A stretch of 64,000 nucleotides of DNA. Source: Streptomyces avicenniae (lineage in GTDB: Bacteria > Actinomycetota > Actinomycetes > Streptomycetales > Streptomycetaceae). The position numbers were made by a program, and so were the translations under genes. The notes under the pieces were generated by a model, which was given only the letters and a program-made list of their open reading frames with translations, did not search any database and was not told where the DNA came from. Below, piece after piece: positions 7,591 through 14,915 of the stretch. Numbering within the stretch: position 1 is the stretch's first letter; every line of letters begins with the position of its first letter. The stretch spans positions 434,001-498,000 of the forward strand of contig NZ_JOEK01000009.1 of the NCBI RefSeq assembly GCF_000719135.1, written 5' to 3'.

Positions 7591-9687
7591 ATGAGCATCG
7601 GCACGCTCACCCGGCGGCCCGCCGGGCCCGCCACCGCTCCCCCGGCCGAGGCACCCGCCTCGGCCGGGCGGCTGGCGGCCCTCGCCGCGGTCCTCCTCGC
7701 CGCCCTGGCCCTCCTGTCGGCGGCGCACCTCGCGCAGGGCACCGCCGCCGTCGGCCTCGGCGACCTCGTGTCCTGGCTGCTGGGGCGTGACTTCGGGCTG
7801 GAGACGGCCGTCGTCGTCGAGTCCCGCATCCCCCGGCTCGTCGCCGGGCTCACGGTCGGGGCCGCGCTCGGCGCCGCCGGGTGCGTGCTCCAGTCGATCT
7901 CGCGGAACCCGGTGGCCTCGCCCGACGTCCTCGCCGTCAACAACGGCGCGCATCTCGCGCTCGTCGTCGGCGCCGCCACCGGCCTGTCCCTCCCCTACTT
8001 CGGCGACGTCGCCCTCGCGTTCGGCGGCGGGCTCGTGGCCGCGGCCGTCGTCCTGCTGCTCACCGGCAACGAGTACGGCACGGTGCGGCTCGTCCTCGGC
8101 GGCACGGCCGTCTCGCTCGCCCTGTCGTCCGTCACGACCTCGCTGCTGATCCTCTACCCGACCGAGGGCACCGGCCTGTACGCGTGGGCGTCCGGCTCGC
8201 TCAGCCAGAACGGCCTGGGCACCATGCGGCTGATGGCCCCGGCGATCCTCGCCTGCATCGCCGTCCTGCTGCTGCTCGGCAGGCGGCTCGACGTGATGGC
8301 GCTGGGCGACGACGAGGCGCGCTCCCTCGGCGTCCCCGTGCGCGGCACGCAGTTCGGCGTCCTGCTGGTGGCCGTGCTCATGTCCACGGCCGCCGTCGCC
8401 GCGACCGGGCCCATCGGCTTCGTCGGCCTGGCCGCGCCCGCGGTGATCCGGCTGCTGGTGCCGGTCGTACCGGGACTGCACCGGCACCGGGCGCTGATCC
8501 CGCTGTCGGCGCTGAGCGGCATGGTCATCATCCTGGGCGCCGACGTGCTGCTGCGCGCCGCCATCGGGGCGCAGAGCGCCGTGCGCGTGCCCACCGGCGT
8601 CGTCACGTCGCTGCTGGGCGGGGCGCTCATGATCGGGCTGGCGATGCGGCTGCGGGCCACGCCGATCGGCGGCGCCTCCGAGGCACTTGAGGTCCGGGGC
8701 ACCGGCGCCAGGCACCGGGGGCTGCTGACGGGCGCGATCGTCGCCGTGCTGGCCGGGGTGCTCGTGACGGCGGCGCTGGTGGGCGACCGTTCCTTCCTCT
8801 TCGGCGACCTCGTGATGTGGGCGCGCGGCGAGGCGGGGCCGCTCGTCAGCACCGTGATGGGCACGCGCGTGCCACGGCTCGTGGCGGCGCTCCTCGCGGG
8901 CGCGGCGCTCGCCGTGGCGGGCACCACGATCCAGGCGGTGACGCGCAACCCGCTCGCCGACCCGAGCATCGTCGGCGTCGCCGGGGGCGCGTCGGTCGGC
9001 GCCGTCGTGGTGGTGACGTACGTGCCCCTCGCCGGTTTCTGGGCGCTCACCGGCGCCGCGGGCCTCGGCGCGGCCGTGGCGGCGGGGATCGTCTTCTCCC
9101 TGTCGGCGCGCGGCGGCTTCGCGTCCGACCGGCTGGTCCTGGTCGGCGTCGGCATCAGCTACATGACGACGGCGGTGGTGACGCTGCTCGTCGTCACCAC
9201 CGACCCGTTCAACGCGACGAAGGCGCTGACCTGGCTGTCCGGCTCGACCTACGGGCGCACGTACGAGCACCTGCTGCCGCTCGCCGTCAGCTGCCTCGTC
9301 GTCATCCCCCTGGCCTGGGCCGCGCACCGGCGGCTCGACCTGATCTCGCTGGACGAGGACACCCCGCGCCTGCTGGGCCTGAGCGTGCCGCGCACGCGGC
9401 TGCTCCTGCTGGGCTGCGGCGTGGTGCTGACGGGGACGGCGGTCGCCGCCATCGGCATGATCGGGTTCGCCGGGCTCGTCGCCCCGCACGCGGCGCGGAC
9501 GCTCGTGGGGCGGCGCCACCGGTGGGTCATCCCCGTCGCGGCGCTCCTCGGCGGCACGCTCGTCGTGCTGGCCGACCTCGTCGGGCGGACGGTGATCGCG
9601 CCCGACCAGCTGCCCGCAGGGCTGCTGACGGCCGTCATCGGCACGCCGTACTTCCTCTGGCTGCTGCACCGCACGCGCGCCGTGTGA
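7591..9687 (+). CDS. Double-length FecCD-type siderophore permease
   Basis: A 698-residue membrane protein made of two complete FecCD domains in tandem, about residues 30-355 and 375-695, comparable to E. coli FhuB rather than to separate FepD/FepG subunits. Each half shows R(I/V)PR near its start (SRIPRLVAG; TRVPRLVAA), then QSISRNPVASPDVLAV versus QAVTRNPLADPSIVGV, and an EAA-like loop (GFVGLAAPAV; GFAGLVAPHA). About 18-20 helices are expected. It forms the whole channel on its own and works with the ATPase and lipoprotein upstream. A strong hairpin follows nine bases after the stop. Confidence 0.93.
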   Translation: MSIGTLTRRPAGPATAPPAEAPASAGRLAALAAVLLAALALLSAAHLAQGTAAVGLGDLVSWLLGRDFGLETAVVVESRIPRLVAGLTVGAALGAAGCVLQSISRNPVASPDVLAVNNGAHLALVVGAATGLSLPYFGDVALAFGGGLVAAAVVLLLTGNEYGTVRLVLGGTAVSLALSSVTTSLLILYPTEGTGLYAWASGSLSQNGLGTMRLMAPAILACIAVLLLLGRRLDVMALGDDEARSLGVPVRGTQFGVLLVAVLMSTAAVAATGPIGFVGLAAPAVIRLLVPVVPGLHRHRALIPLSALSGMVIILGADVLLRAAIGAQSAVRVPTGVVTSLLGGALMIGLAMRLRATPIGGASEALEVRGTGARHRGLLTGAIVAVLAGVLVTAALVGDRSFLFGDLVMWARGEAGPLVSTVMGTRVPRLVAALLAGAALAVAGTTIQAVTRNPLADPSIVGVAGGASVGAVVVVTYVPLAGFWALTGAAGLGAAVAAGIVFSLSARGGFASDRLVLVGVGISYMTTAVVTLLVVTTDPFNATKALTWLSGSTYGRTYEHLLPLAVSCLVVIPLAWAAHRRLDLISLDEDTPRLLGLSVPRTRLLLLGCGVVLTGTAVAAIGMIGFAGLVAPHAARTLVGRRHRWVIPVAALLGGTLVVLADLVGRTVIAPDQLPAGLLTAVIGTPYFLWLLHRTRAV

Positions 9688-9695
9688 CAGGTCAC

Positions 9696-9732
9696 CCCCG
9701 GGCGTCCGCGCTTGCGCGGGGCGCGCCCGGGG
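9696..9732 (+). terminator. Nested hairpin terminator of the iron operon
   Basis: CCCCGGGCG pairs with CGCCCGGGG, and inside it CCGCGC pairs with GCGCGG across two bases. It begins nine bases after the permease stop and ends 15 bases before the next start, isolating the importer operon from the GNAT gene. Confidence 0.75.
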
Positions 9733-9747
9733 CCCGACCATCTGCGT

Positions 9748-10287
9748 ATGCCTGCCTCCCCGACGCTGACCGAGGGTGACGTCACCCTGTCCCCGCTCGT
9801 GCCGGAGGACGTGGACGCCCATCTCGCGGGCGAGGACGCCGAACTGGTGCGCTGGCTGAACGGCGGCACGGGCGACCGCGCCGCCACCGAGGAGCACGTC
9901 AGGTACTGCGGCGCCCAGTGGGCGGGCGGCGGCCCGCTGCGGGCGTTCGGGCTGCGGGTGGGCAGCCCGCCGGTACTGGCCGGGACCATCGACCTGCGCT
10001 TCGGCATGCCGGGGCTCGACTCCGACCAGGTCAACATCGCGTACGGCCTGTACCCGGCCTGGCGCGGGCGGGGGCTGGCCACCCGGGCGGTACGGCTGGC
10101 CTGCCGGTACGCCGCGGCCGAAGGTGCGGCGGAAGGCGTGATCCAGGTGGACCCCGCGAACCCCCGCTCGGCGGCGGTGGCGGTGCGGGCGGGCTTCTCG
10201 TACGTCATGCAGGTACGGCGCCTGGACGGCGGCCTGTTCGACCGGTACGTCCGCGACCTGGCGCGGGACGCGGAGCCGGGGGCCTGA
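9748..10287 (+). CDS. GNAT N-acetyltransferase
   Basis: A 179-residue RimJ/RimL-like acetyltransferase from the ATG at 9748; an in-frame ATG at 9712 lies inside the upstream terminator and is unlikely. VTLSPLVPEDVDAH is the N-terminal strand-helix. YGLYPAWRGRGLATRAVRLA is motif A, with R-G-R-G-L-A binding the acetyl-CoA pyrophosphate. VDPANPRSAAVAVRAGF is motif B. Acceptor unknown. It lies downstream of the iron terminator, so it is probably not part of that operon, and it converges with the immunity gene. Confidence 0.85.
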   Translation: MPASPTLTEGDVTLSPLVPEDVDAHLAGEDAELVRWLNGGTGDRAATEEHVRYCGAQWAGGGPLRAFGLRVGSPPVLAGTIDLRFGMPGLDSDQVNIAYGLYPAWRGRGLATRAVRLACRYAAAEGAAEGVIQVDPANPRSAAVAVRAGFSYVMQVRRLDGGLFDRYVRDLARDAEPGA

Positions 10288-10312
10288 CGCGGGGAGCCGC
10301 GGGTGGGCGTAG

Positions 10313-10876
10313 TCATCCGTAGGTGGCGAGGGTTTCGAGGATGCGGCTCCAGAACCGTTCGGGTTGGTCCAGCGGCTCCGGGTCCACCGCGTCCCGGTCC
10401 ACCGCCTGGATCTCGGCCTCGGCCTTCTCGGCGGCGGAGTCGCGGAAGGAGTTGGGGACTCCTTCCGCGAAGTCGTCCCAGCGGCGGAACAGGACGAGCA
10501 GGCTGCGGGTGAACAGATCGACACGGCTGTTGACCACCGTGCCGTCGATCAGCTCCCACAGGAGCCCGGTGGCGCCGTCGAGGTAGATCAGGTCACCGAA
10601 GCAGTAGCCGAGCAGCACCCAGTGACCGGCCGTCTCCGGCAGACCCCGCACCCCGGAGAACTCCGGATCTCCGTCCACCGCATTCGGCAGGCCCACCGCC
10701 AGGTACTCCAACGGCTCGTAGGCGAAGCCCTCCACGACCGGAAGTCCCACCTCGGCAAGGAAACGCCGCGTCTGCGGGTGCGTGACCAGTGGATTGAGCC
10801 GCCCGTCCGGAATGGCGACAAGCCGACCCGTCCCGAAAGCCGACTCCAGCTCAGCGCGCAGGATGGCGAAACTCAC
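10313..10876 (-). CDS. SUKH-4-type immunity protein
   Basis: A 187-residue cytosolic protein resembling the SUKH-4 immunity family: a helical N-terminus with RRFLAEVGLP, then LLGYCFGDLIYLDGATGLLWEL and a helical tail with FTRSLLVLFRRWDDF. SUKH proteins bind and block toxins of polymorphic toxin systems, including nucleic acid deaminases. It lies 60 bases downstream of the deaminase gene on the same strand, which is the classic toxin-then-immunity order. It should protect the producer from that toxin. The family call is from pattern; the pairing is strengthened by context. Confidence 0.75.
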   Translation of the reverse strand: MSFAILRAELESAFGTGRLVAIPDGRLNPLVTHPQTRRFLAEVGLPVVEGFAYEPLEYLAVGLPNAVDGDPEFSGVRGLPETAGHWVLLGYCFGDLIYLDGATGLLWELIDGTVVNSRVDLFTRSLLVLFRRWDDFAEGVPNSFRDSAAEKAEAEIQAVDRDAVDPEPLDQPERFWSRILETLATYG

Positions 10877-10936
10877 GAGGTTCCTCCTGAGTGGTGATCA
10901 TGTCGGTACCGTCGGCGGCGCGCCCCCGCACCGGCT

Positions 10937-11710
10937 TCACGGATCTTCCGGATCGTCCCTGAACAGCCGGGCCATGTACTCCGCGTGAGCGTCGTTCCCT
11001 TTCCGGCGGGATTCCTTGGTCTCCCCGTATTCGAAGGTGTGGGTGACATCGGCCCCCTCGAAGTACTGTGCGAGCCAGGCATCACAGCGACGCGTGGTGC
11101 ACGGAGCCCTTTCCGTGTATATCTCCTGCGGAGCGCCCGCTAATCGCTCCATGGCGCCGATGAAGGGTACTCCGGCGTTCTGTTCCGAGTGCAGGCTCTG
11201 CTGAGGCCCGCTCCGGCCCACGAGGATGAAATGGCTGTCGCCGTCCTGGTAGCGGAACGCGGCGTAGTTCCCCCCGCGGTCGTTCGCCGCGAGCCGGGCG
11301 CGCTGGGTGGCACGCGCCAGCTCGGTGGTCCCGGCGACGACAGGGCGGGAATCGACGCGCGGTCGCTCACGGCTCGGCACCCCGGTCGCCAGGTTGTGGT
11401 GGCCGGAACGCTTCGGGGTGGCCCGGCCGTCCGCGCCCAGCAGGCCGCGGACGCCCGACCTGTCGTCCCCGCCGACGGGCACGAAGTCGCCCTCGGGGGT
11501 GAGCCGTTGGACGTTGCCCTCGTTGTCCACCATGTAGATGGGGACGCTGTCCTCGATGCGCCGCTCGGCGTCGTCGAACGCGTCGGCCGCCTGGCGCGTG
11601 CGGTCACCGATGCGGCGGTGGCCCGCGCCGAGCCCCCGGGGCACGTGCTCGGCGATCGACACGAGGATCTCCGTGACGGGCTCGGCGATGCGCCGCCCCA
11701 CGCCGCTCAC
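10937..11710 (-). CDS. Putative nucleic-acid deaminase toxin
   Basis: A 257-residue protein whose C-terminal ~90 residues carry the zinc deaminase pattern: His174-Ser-Glu176 (LHSEQNAG) and Pro-Cys204-x4-Cys209 (PCTTRRC), as in bacterial toxin deaminases of the cytidine-deaminase fold. Residues 1-55 are helical and charged, followed by a Gly/Arg-rich linker (about 80-125). There is no signal peptide, WXG motif or other export domain, so delivery is unclear; it could be a truncated or repurposed toxin. The GTG start at 11710 lies three bases after the stop of a 38-codon ORF. Cytidine or adenosine specificity cannot be judged. Confidence 0.7.
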   Translation of the reverse strand: MSGVGRRIAEPVTEILVSIAEHVPRGLGAGHRRIGDRTRQAADAFDDAERRIEDSVPIYMVDNEGNVQRLTPEGDFVPVGGDDRSGVRGLLGADGRATPKRSGHHNLATGVPSRERPRVDSRPVVAGTTELARATQRARLAANDRGGNYAAFRYQDGDSHFILVGRSGPQQSLHSEQNAGVPFIGAMERLAGAPQEIYTERAPCTTRRCDAWLAQYFEGADVTHTFEYGETKESRRKGNDAHAEYMARLFRDDPEDP

Positions 11711-11713
11711 GGG

Positions 11714-11830
11714 TCAGCCCGTCACGGCGGGCGGCGGGAATGCGCGTAAGGAATCGGCGGGATGGTCCGGCGCGTCGATTCCGGGCCGGTCCACGACGTT
11801 GGCCTGGCCGCCGGGCAAGGTGATCGGCAT
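11714..11830 (-). CDS. 38-residue ORF leading the toxin-immunity cassette
   Basis: Short ORF reading MPITLPGGQANVVDRPG at its start and ending PPPAVTG. It has an ideal Shine-Dalgarno (GGGGGGA) three bases before the ATG, and its stop is three bases from the toxin GTG, so the three genes can be translated in series. It is Pro/Asp-rich without a hydrophobic segment. It may be a translational coupler, a relic of a larger toxin N-terminus, or a real peptide. I recognise no family. Confidence 0.5.
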   Translation of the reverse strand: MPITLPGGQANVVDRPGIDAPDHPADSLRAFPPPAVTG

Positions 11831-11845
11831 GTATCCCCCCGATAC
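11831..11845 (-). promoter_or_regulatory. Hairpin presenting the Shine-Dalgarno of the 38-codon ORF
   Basis: On the minus strand GTATC, five G residues and GATAC abut the ATG at 11830. The five-base stem would display the G-rich ribosome site in its loop directly at the start codon. This could set translation of the whole cassette. It is visible in the sequence; the function is inferred. Confidence 0.35.
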
Positions 11846-12110
11846 ACGTTCATCCCATCTTCCGGAAAAATGAGCTTACTGATGAGATGAGTATCGGAAA
11901 AGGGGCACCCGGCGACATCACCGACTCCATGCCCCGCCGCCCCTCTTTTCCGGCCATCCGGCGGCGATACGCGAGGGAATTCGACTGGCCACGGGGAAGG
12001 AAGGTGCCACCGGGACGCACGGGATATCGAGCGTCGCACGGGAAGGAAAAGGCGGCACTTACGGTCATGTGCCGAATTACGGAATCCGTGGAATACACGC
12101 TCACCGACGG
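11846..12110. other. Gene-free region upstream of the toxin cassette
   Basis: Together with the flanking hairpins this makes about 345 bases without a convincing gene. Base composition is lower in G+C than its neighbours, and TTCCGGAA occurs at 11860-11867. The toxin cassette promoter should lie here on the minus strand. A plus-strand open frame from 11887 is Arg-rich without family features and runs through the protease terminator, so I do not call it. Confidence 0.5.
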
Positions 12111-12147
12111 CCCGGGCCGCCGCGTGTGCAGGAGGCGGCGGCCCGGG
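12111..12147 (-). terminator. Terminator of the secreted protease gene
   Basis: A perfect 13-bp stem, CCCGGGCCGCCGC with GCGGCGGCCCGGG, across an 11-base loop, 29 bp beyond the protease stop. Confidence 0.75.
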
Positions 12148-12175
12148 GGTTCCGTACGGGACGGGGCGGGGCGGG

Positions 12176-13348
12176 TCAGGCCGTGTGGAGGGTGAGGCCG
12201 TAGCGGGCCAGGATCTCGTTCACCGGCTGGTACCAGGTCTCGCCGCCGGAGGCGCAGTTGCCCCAGCCGCCCGAGGTGACGCCCTGGGCCTGGTCGCCGC
12301 TGATGAACGACCCGCCGGAGTCGCCGGGTTCGGCGCAGACGCTCGTCCTGGTCAACTGGTGGACCGTCTCGCCCGTGCTGTAGTTGACGGTCTCGTTCTT
12401 GCCGAGGACCGTGCCGCAGTGCCAGCCGGTCGTGGAGCCCGAGCGGCAGATCGACGCGCCGACGGGCGCCTCGGCCGAACCGCGCACGAGGGAGTCGGGG
12501 GCGGCGCCCCAGCCGAGGACGACGGGCTCGGTCCACCAGCCGTTGCCGACGCTGACGAACGCGTAGTCGTCGCCGGGCCAGGACGAGCCCTGGAACTGGC
12601 CGATGAGCGAGCCGTCCCAGCCGGACACCTGCTGCCCGGCGCCGCCGCAGTGCCCGGCCGTCACGAAGCCGCCGTGGACGGAGAAGCCGATGGAGCAGCG
12701 GACGTTGCCCGTGTAGTACGGGTCGCCGCCGACCGTCCCGGCCGCGAAGGTCTCGGGGGCAGGGGCCGCGTCGGCGGCCACGGTGACGGGCCCGGCCGCG
12801 CGCGCCGCCGCGAGGAAGTCCTCGGTGGCGGCGTCGCGTTCAGCCCCGGCGACGAGGGTGACGACGACGCTGTTGGCGCGCGGATCGACGTGCCAGCTCG
12901 CGACGGCGGCGGGGGCGCCGTCCGCCGTGGCGCCGAGGCCGTCCAGGGCGGCGAGGGTCGCGTCCAGCTCGTCGTCGGTGTGGGTGACGAGCCGGGCCTC
13001 GGCCCCGGCGGCGCGGACGTCGGCCGCGCGGGCGGCGTCGGTGACCGCGACGACGAGGCCGCCGCCCGCCGGGTCGAACCAGCTGCCGCCGAAGGCGTCG
13101 CCCGCGGCGCGGCGGGCGGCGGGTTCGGTCGCGGCGGCGGCCGTCTCCTGGGCGAGGCGGGTGCGGGCCTGGTCCTCGGTGAGGCCGAGGTCGCGCTGGA
13201 GCGCGGTGAGCAGGCCGGGCGAGGCGGGCTGCACGGCGGCGTCGGGGGCCGTGGCGGTGGCGGTGGCGGTGCCGGTGCCGGTCCCGACGAGGGCGCCGGT
13301 GACCAGCAGGGCGGACAGGGAGAGGCGCACAGCGGTGCCGCGTCTCAT
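12176..13348 (-). CDS. Secreted streptogrisin-type serine protease (S1E family)
   Basis: A 390-residue preproenzyme with a chymotrypsin-like mature domain. The ATG at 13348 follows AAGGAGA; upstream in-frame starts lack a signal sequence. A signal peptide covers about residues 1-30, then an alpha-lytic-type pro-region with WFDPAGGGLVVAV (90-102) to about residue 203. The mature part has TAGHC (His233), DDYAFV (Asp261) and EPGDSGGS (Ser344), plus Cys pairs typical of streptogrisins. It degrades extracellular protein for nutrition, often during sporulation. The repeated GT/AT dipeptides near residues 22-34 reflect a short codon repeat. Confidence 0.93.
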   Translation of the reverse strand: MRRGTAVRLSLSALLVTGALVGTGTGTATATATAPDAAVQPASPGLLTALQRDLGLTEDQARTRLAQETAAAATEPAARRAAGDAFGGSWFDPAGGGLVVAVTDAARAADVRAAGAEARLVTHTDDELDATLAALDGLGATADGAPAAVASWHVDPRANSVVVTLVAGAERDAATEDFLAAARAAGPVTVAADAAPAPETFAAGTVGGDPYYTGNVRCSIGFSVHGGFVTAGHCGGAGQQVSGWDGSLIGQFQGSSWPGDDYAFVSVGNGWWTEPVVLGWGAAPDSLVRGSAEAPVGASICRSGSTTGWHCGTVLGKNETVNYSTGETVHQLTRTSVCAEPGDSGGSFISGDQAQGVTSGGWGNCASGGETWYQPVNEILARYGLTLHTA

Positions 13349-13507
13349 GTGGGGGTCTCCTTCTGTCGCTCGGTGCGAGGCGTGGGGGGAAGAGAGAAGA
13401 GGGAGGAACGCGGCGCCACGGTGGGGCGTGGCGGCCCGCGCCGTCATTCTGGCATGCGCATGACATTCACGGGAGGGCGCGCACGCCCGCGCACGGCACG
13501 CGGGACG

Positions 13508-14599
13508 TCAGCCCGCGGACGTCAGCCTGGCCTCGGCGTCGCGCGCCCGCGCGAGCCCTTCGGCGATGTCCTGCGCGACGGACGCCCTGACCTCCGGGTC
13601 GAGGGAGGCGTCCCGGGCGGCGGCCAGCCCCGGCCCCAGCCGCACCTGGACGCCCCAGGACACCGACCACAGGTCGATGACGCGCCTGGCCGCGCGCACC
13701 AGCGCCCGGTCCGCGCCGCGCGCGGCGAGCGCCCGCCCGTAGGCGTCGGTGATCAGCGCGTCGAACGCACGGCGGCCCAGCCCGCCGCGATCGCCGCCCC
13801 TGGCCTGGTAGTTGCTCAAGAAGACGGCGATGTCACCGCCGAGCGGGCCGACGCCCGCCTGCGCCCAGTCGATGAGCAGCAGGCGCCCGTCCTGGGCGCG
13901 GCCCGCGTTGTCCGTGTGGAAGCCGCCATGCTGGAAACCGGTGGGCGCGGCGGCGAGTTGACGGGCGAAGTCCTCGGCGCCGTCGAGCAGGCGCAGCGCG
14001 AGCCCGGCGTCGCGCGGCGGGACGAGGGACGGCCTCCCGCCGTCCGCCCCGGCCAGTTCCTCCTTCACCCGCCTTGTGGCGGCCGGGACATGATGCCGGA
14101 AGGCGTCGTACTCGCTGCTCGCCCAGTCGGCGCCCCGCGTCCCTGGCGGCAGGACGCCGAGGTGCAGCCCGGCGACGGCCTCCACGGCCCGGACGGCCGC
14201 GGCGACGTCCCAGGGGACGTCCAACTGGTCCGTCACGTCCGCGAACCACAGGCACACCACGCCGTCCACCGTGCCGATGGCGCGCACGTCGGGCGTCACC
14301 ACCTCATCCGTCAGCACGGCGACGATCCCGGCGCGGTGGACGTCCGCCTCGCGCCGCGCGCCGGACGGGCCGCGCCGGAACGCCCCTGGCCCGCGGTCGT
14401 CCTCGGCGCGGAGCGCCTTGAGCACGACGCTCCGGCCCCGGGCGCCGGGAGCGCCGAGGTCCACGCGCAGGACGGTCGCGCCGGACAGTCCTGGCGTCAG
14501 GTCGGCGACGACCCGCGCCGCCGCCGGGTCGATCCCCTCCCAGCGGCACACGGCCAGCAGCCGCCGGACGGCCGCGTCAGTCGGCTCCACCACGCGCAC
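13508..14599 (-). CDS. Aminoglycoside-phosphotransferase-fold protein with altered catalytic motif
   Basis: A 363-residue member of the APH/choline kinase fold. Lys61 (VVLKA), Glu84 and the DW of LLIDWAQAG (Asp244) are in place for ATP and metal binding. The catalytic loop reads HGGFHTDN (224-231), where family members have HGD: the general-base Asp is replaced by Gly226. It may therefore be an inactive or differently acting relative. The GTG at 14599 has GGAGG nine bases upstream; the much longer open frame is an artefact. It is divergent from the chitinase with 316 bp between. Confidence 0.75.
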   Translation of the reverse strand: MRVVEPTDAAVRRLLAVCRWEGIDPAAARVVADLTPGLSGATVLRVDLGAPGARGRSVVLKALRAEDDRGPGAFRRGPSGARREADVHRAGIVAVLTDEVVTPDVRAIGTVDGVVCLWFADVTDQLDVPWDVAAAVRAVEAVAGLHLGVLPPGTRGADWASSEYDAFRHHVPAATRRVKEELAGADGGRPSLVPPRDAGLALRLLDGAEDFARQLAAAPTGFQHGGFHTDNAGRAQDGRLLLIDWAQAGVGPLGGDIAVFLSNYQARGGDRGGLGRRAFDALITDAYGRALAARGADRALVRAARRVIDLWSVSWGVQVRLGPGLAAARDASLDPEVRASVAQDIAEGLARARDAEARLTSAG

Positions 14600-14915
14600 G
14601 AGGCGCCACCTCCGTCCCGCCGCGCCCCGGTGTCGGTCGGGTGACGGGGGCGCCGATCCTGCGAGCAGCCTGCCATGCGGGAGCGGGGGTGGCGCGGCCG
14701 ACACCGCGACGGCCGACGGGCAGGGCGCGCGCCGGGGTTCGCGGGACTTCGCACCCGCGACCACGGGGCGGGGCGCACGCGGCGCCGGGGCGGGCGCGCC
14801 GGAGTTCGATTGGTACAGACCATACTCTTGACGGGGGGACGTGTTCACTTCTTCAATCAGCCATGAGACATCCCCATCGGCCACTCCCGCACCCGATTCC
14901 GGCGAAAGGTGTGTC
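14600..14915. other. Divergent regulatory region, APH-like gene and chitinase
   Basis: The 316 bases between the two divergent starts hold no gene. The half next to the APH-like gene is plain GC-rich DNA. The half next to the chitinase holds a DasR-like palindrome at 14809-14824 and a -35-like TTGACG at 14828-14833, followed 18 bases later by TTCAAT as a weak -10. That gives a promoter start point near 14865. Confidence 0.6.
14809..14824. promoter_or_regulatory. DasR-responsive element (dre)-like site upstream of the chitinase
   Basis: ATTGGTACAGACCATA carries the two half-sites TGGT and GACCA of the Streptomyces dre consensus (ACTGGTCTAGACCAGT-like), with two central mismatches. It lies just upstream of the -35-like element and 92 bp before the chitinase start. 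DasR (GntR family) represses chitin-utilisation genes until amino-sugar phosphates accumulate. The same class of repeat is a hallmark of streptomycete chitinase promoters. Confidence 0.75.

Noticed and set aside
7552..10524. A 990-codon open frame on the minus strand opposite the iron operon
   Set aside because: It is the antisense shadow of three clear ABC genes; high GC keeps the frame free of stops. Its translation is Arg/Gly/His-rich without domains.
11887..12195. A 102-codon plus-strand ORF behind the toxin cassette
   Set aside because: No ribosome site, no recognisable protein features, and it runs through the protease terminator into antisense coding sequence.
14801..14825. GTTCGATT-like T-loop suggesting a tRNA
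   Set aside because: No acceptor or anticodon stem can be built; the sequence is explained by the DasR-like palindrome.
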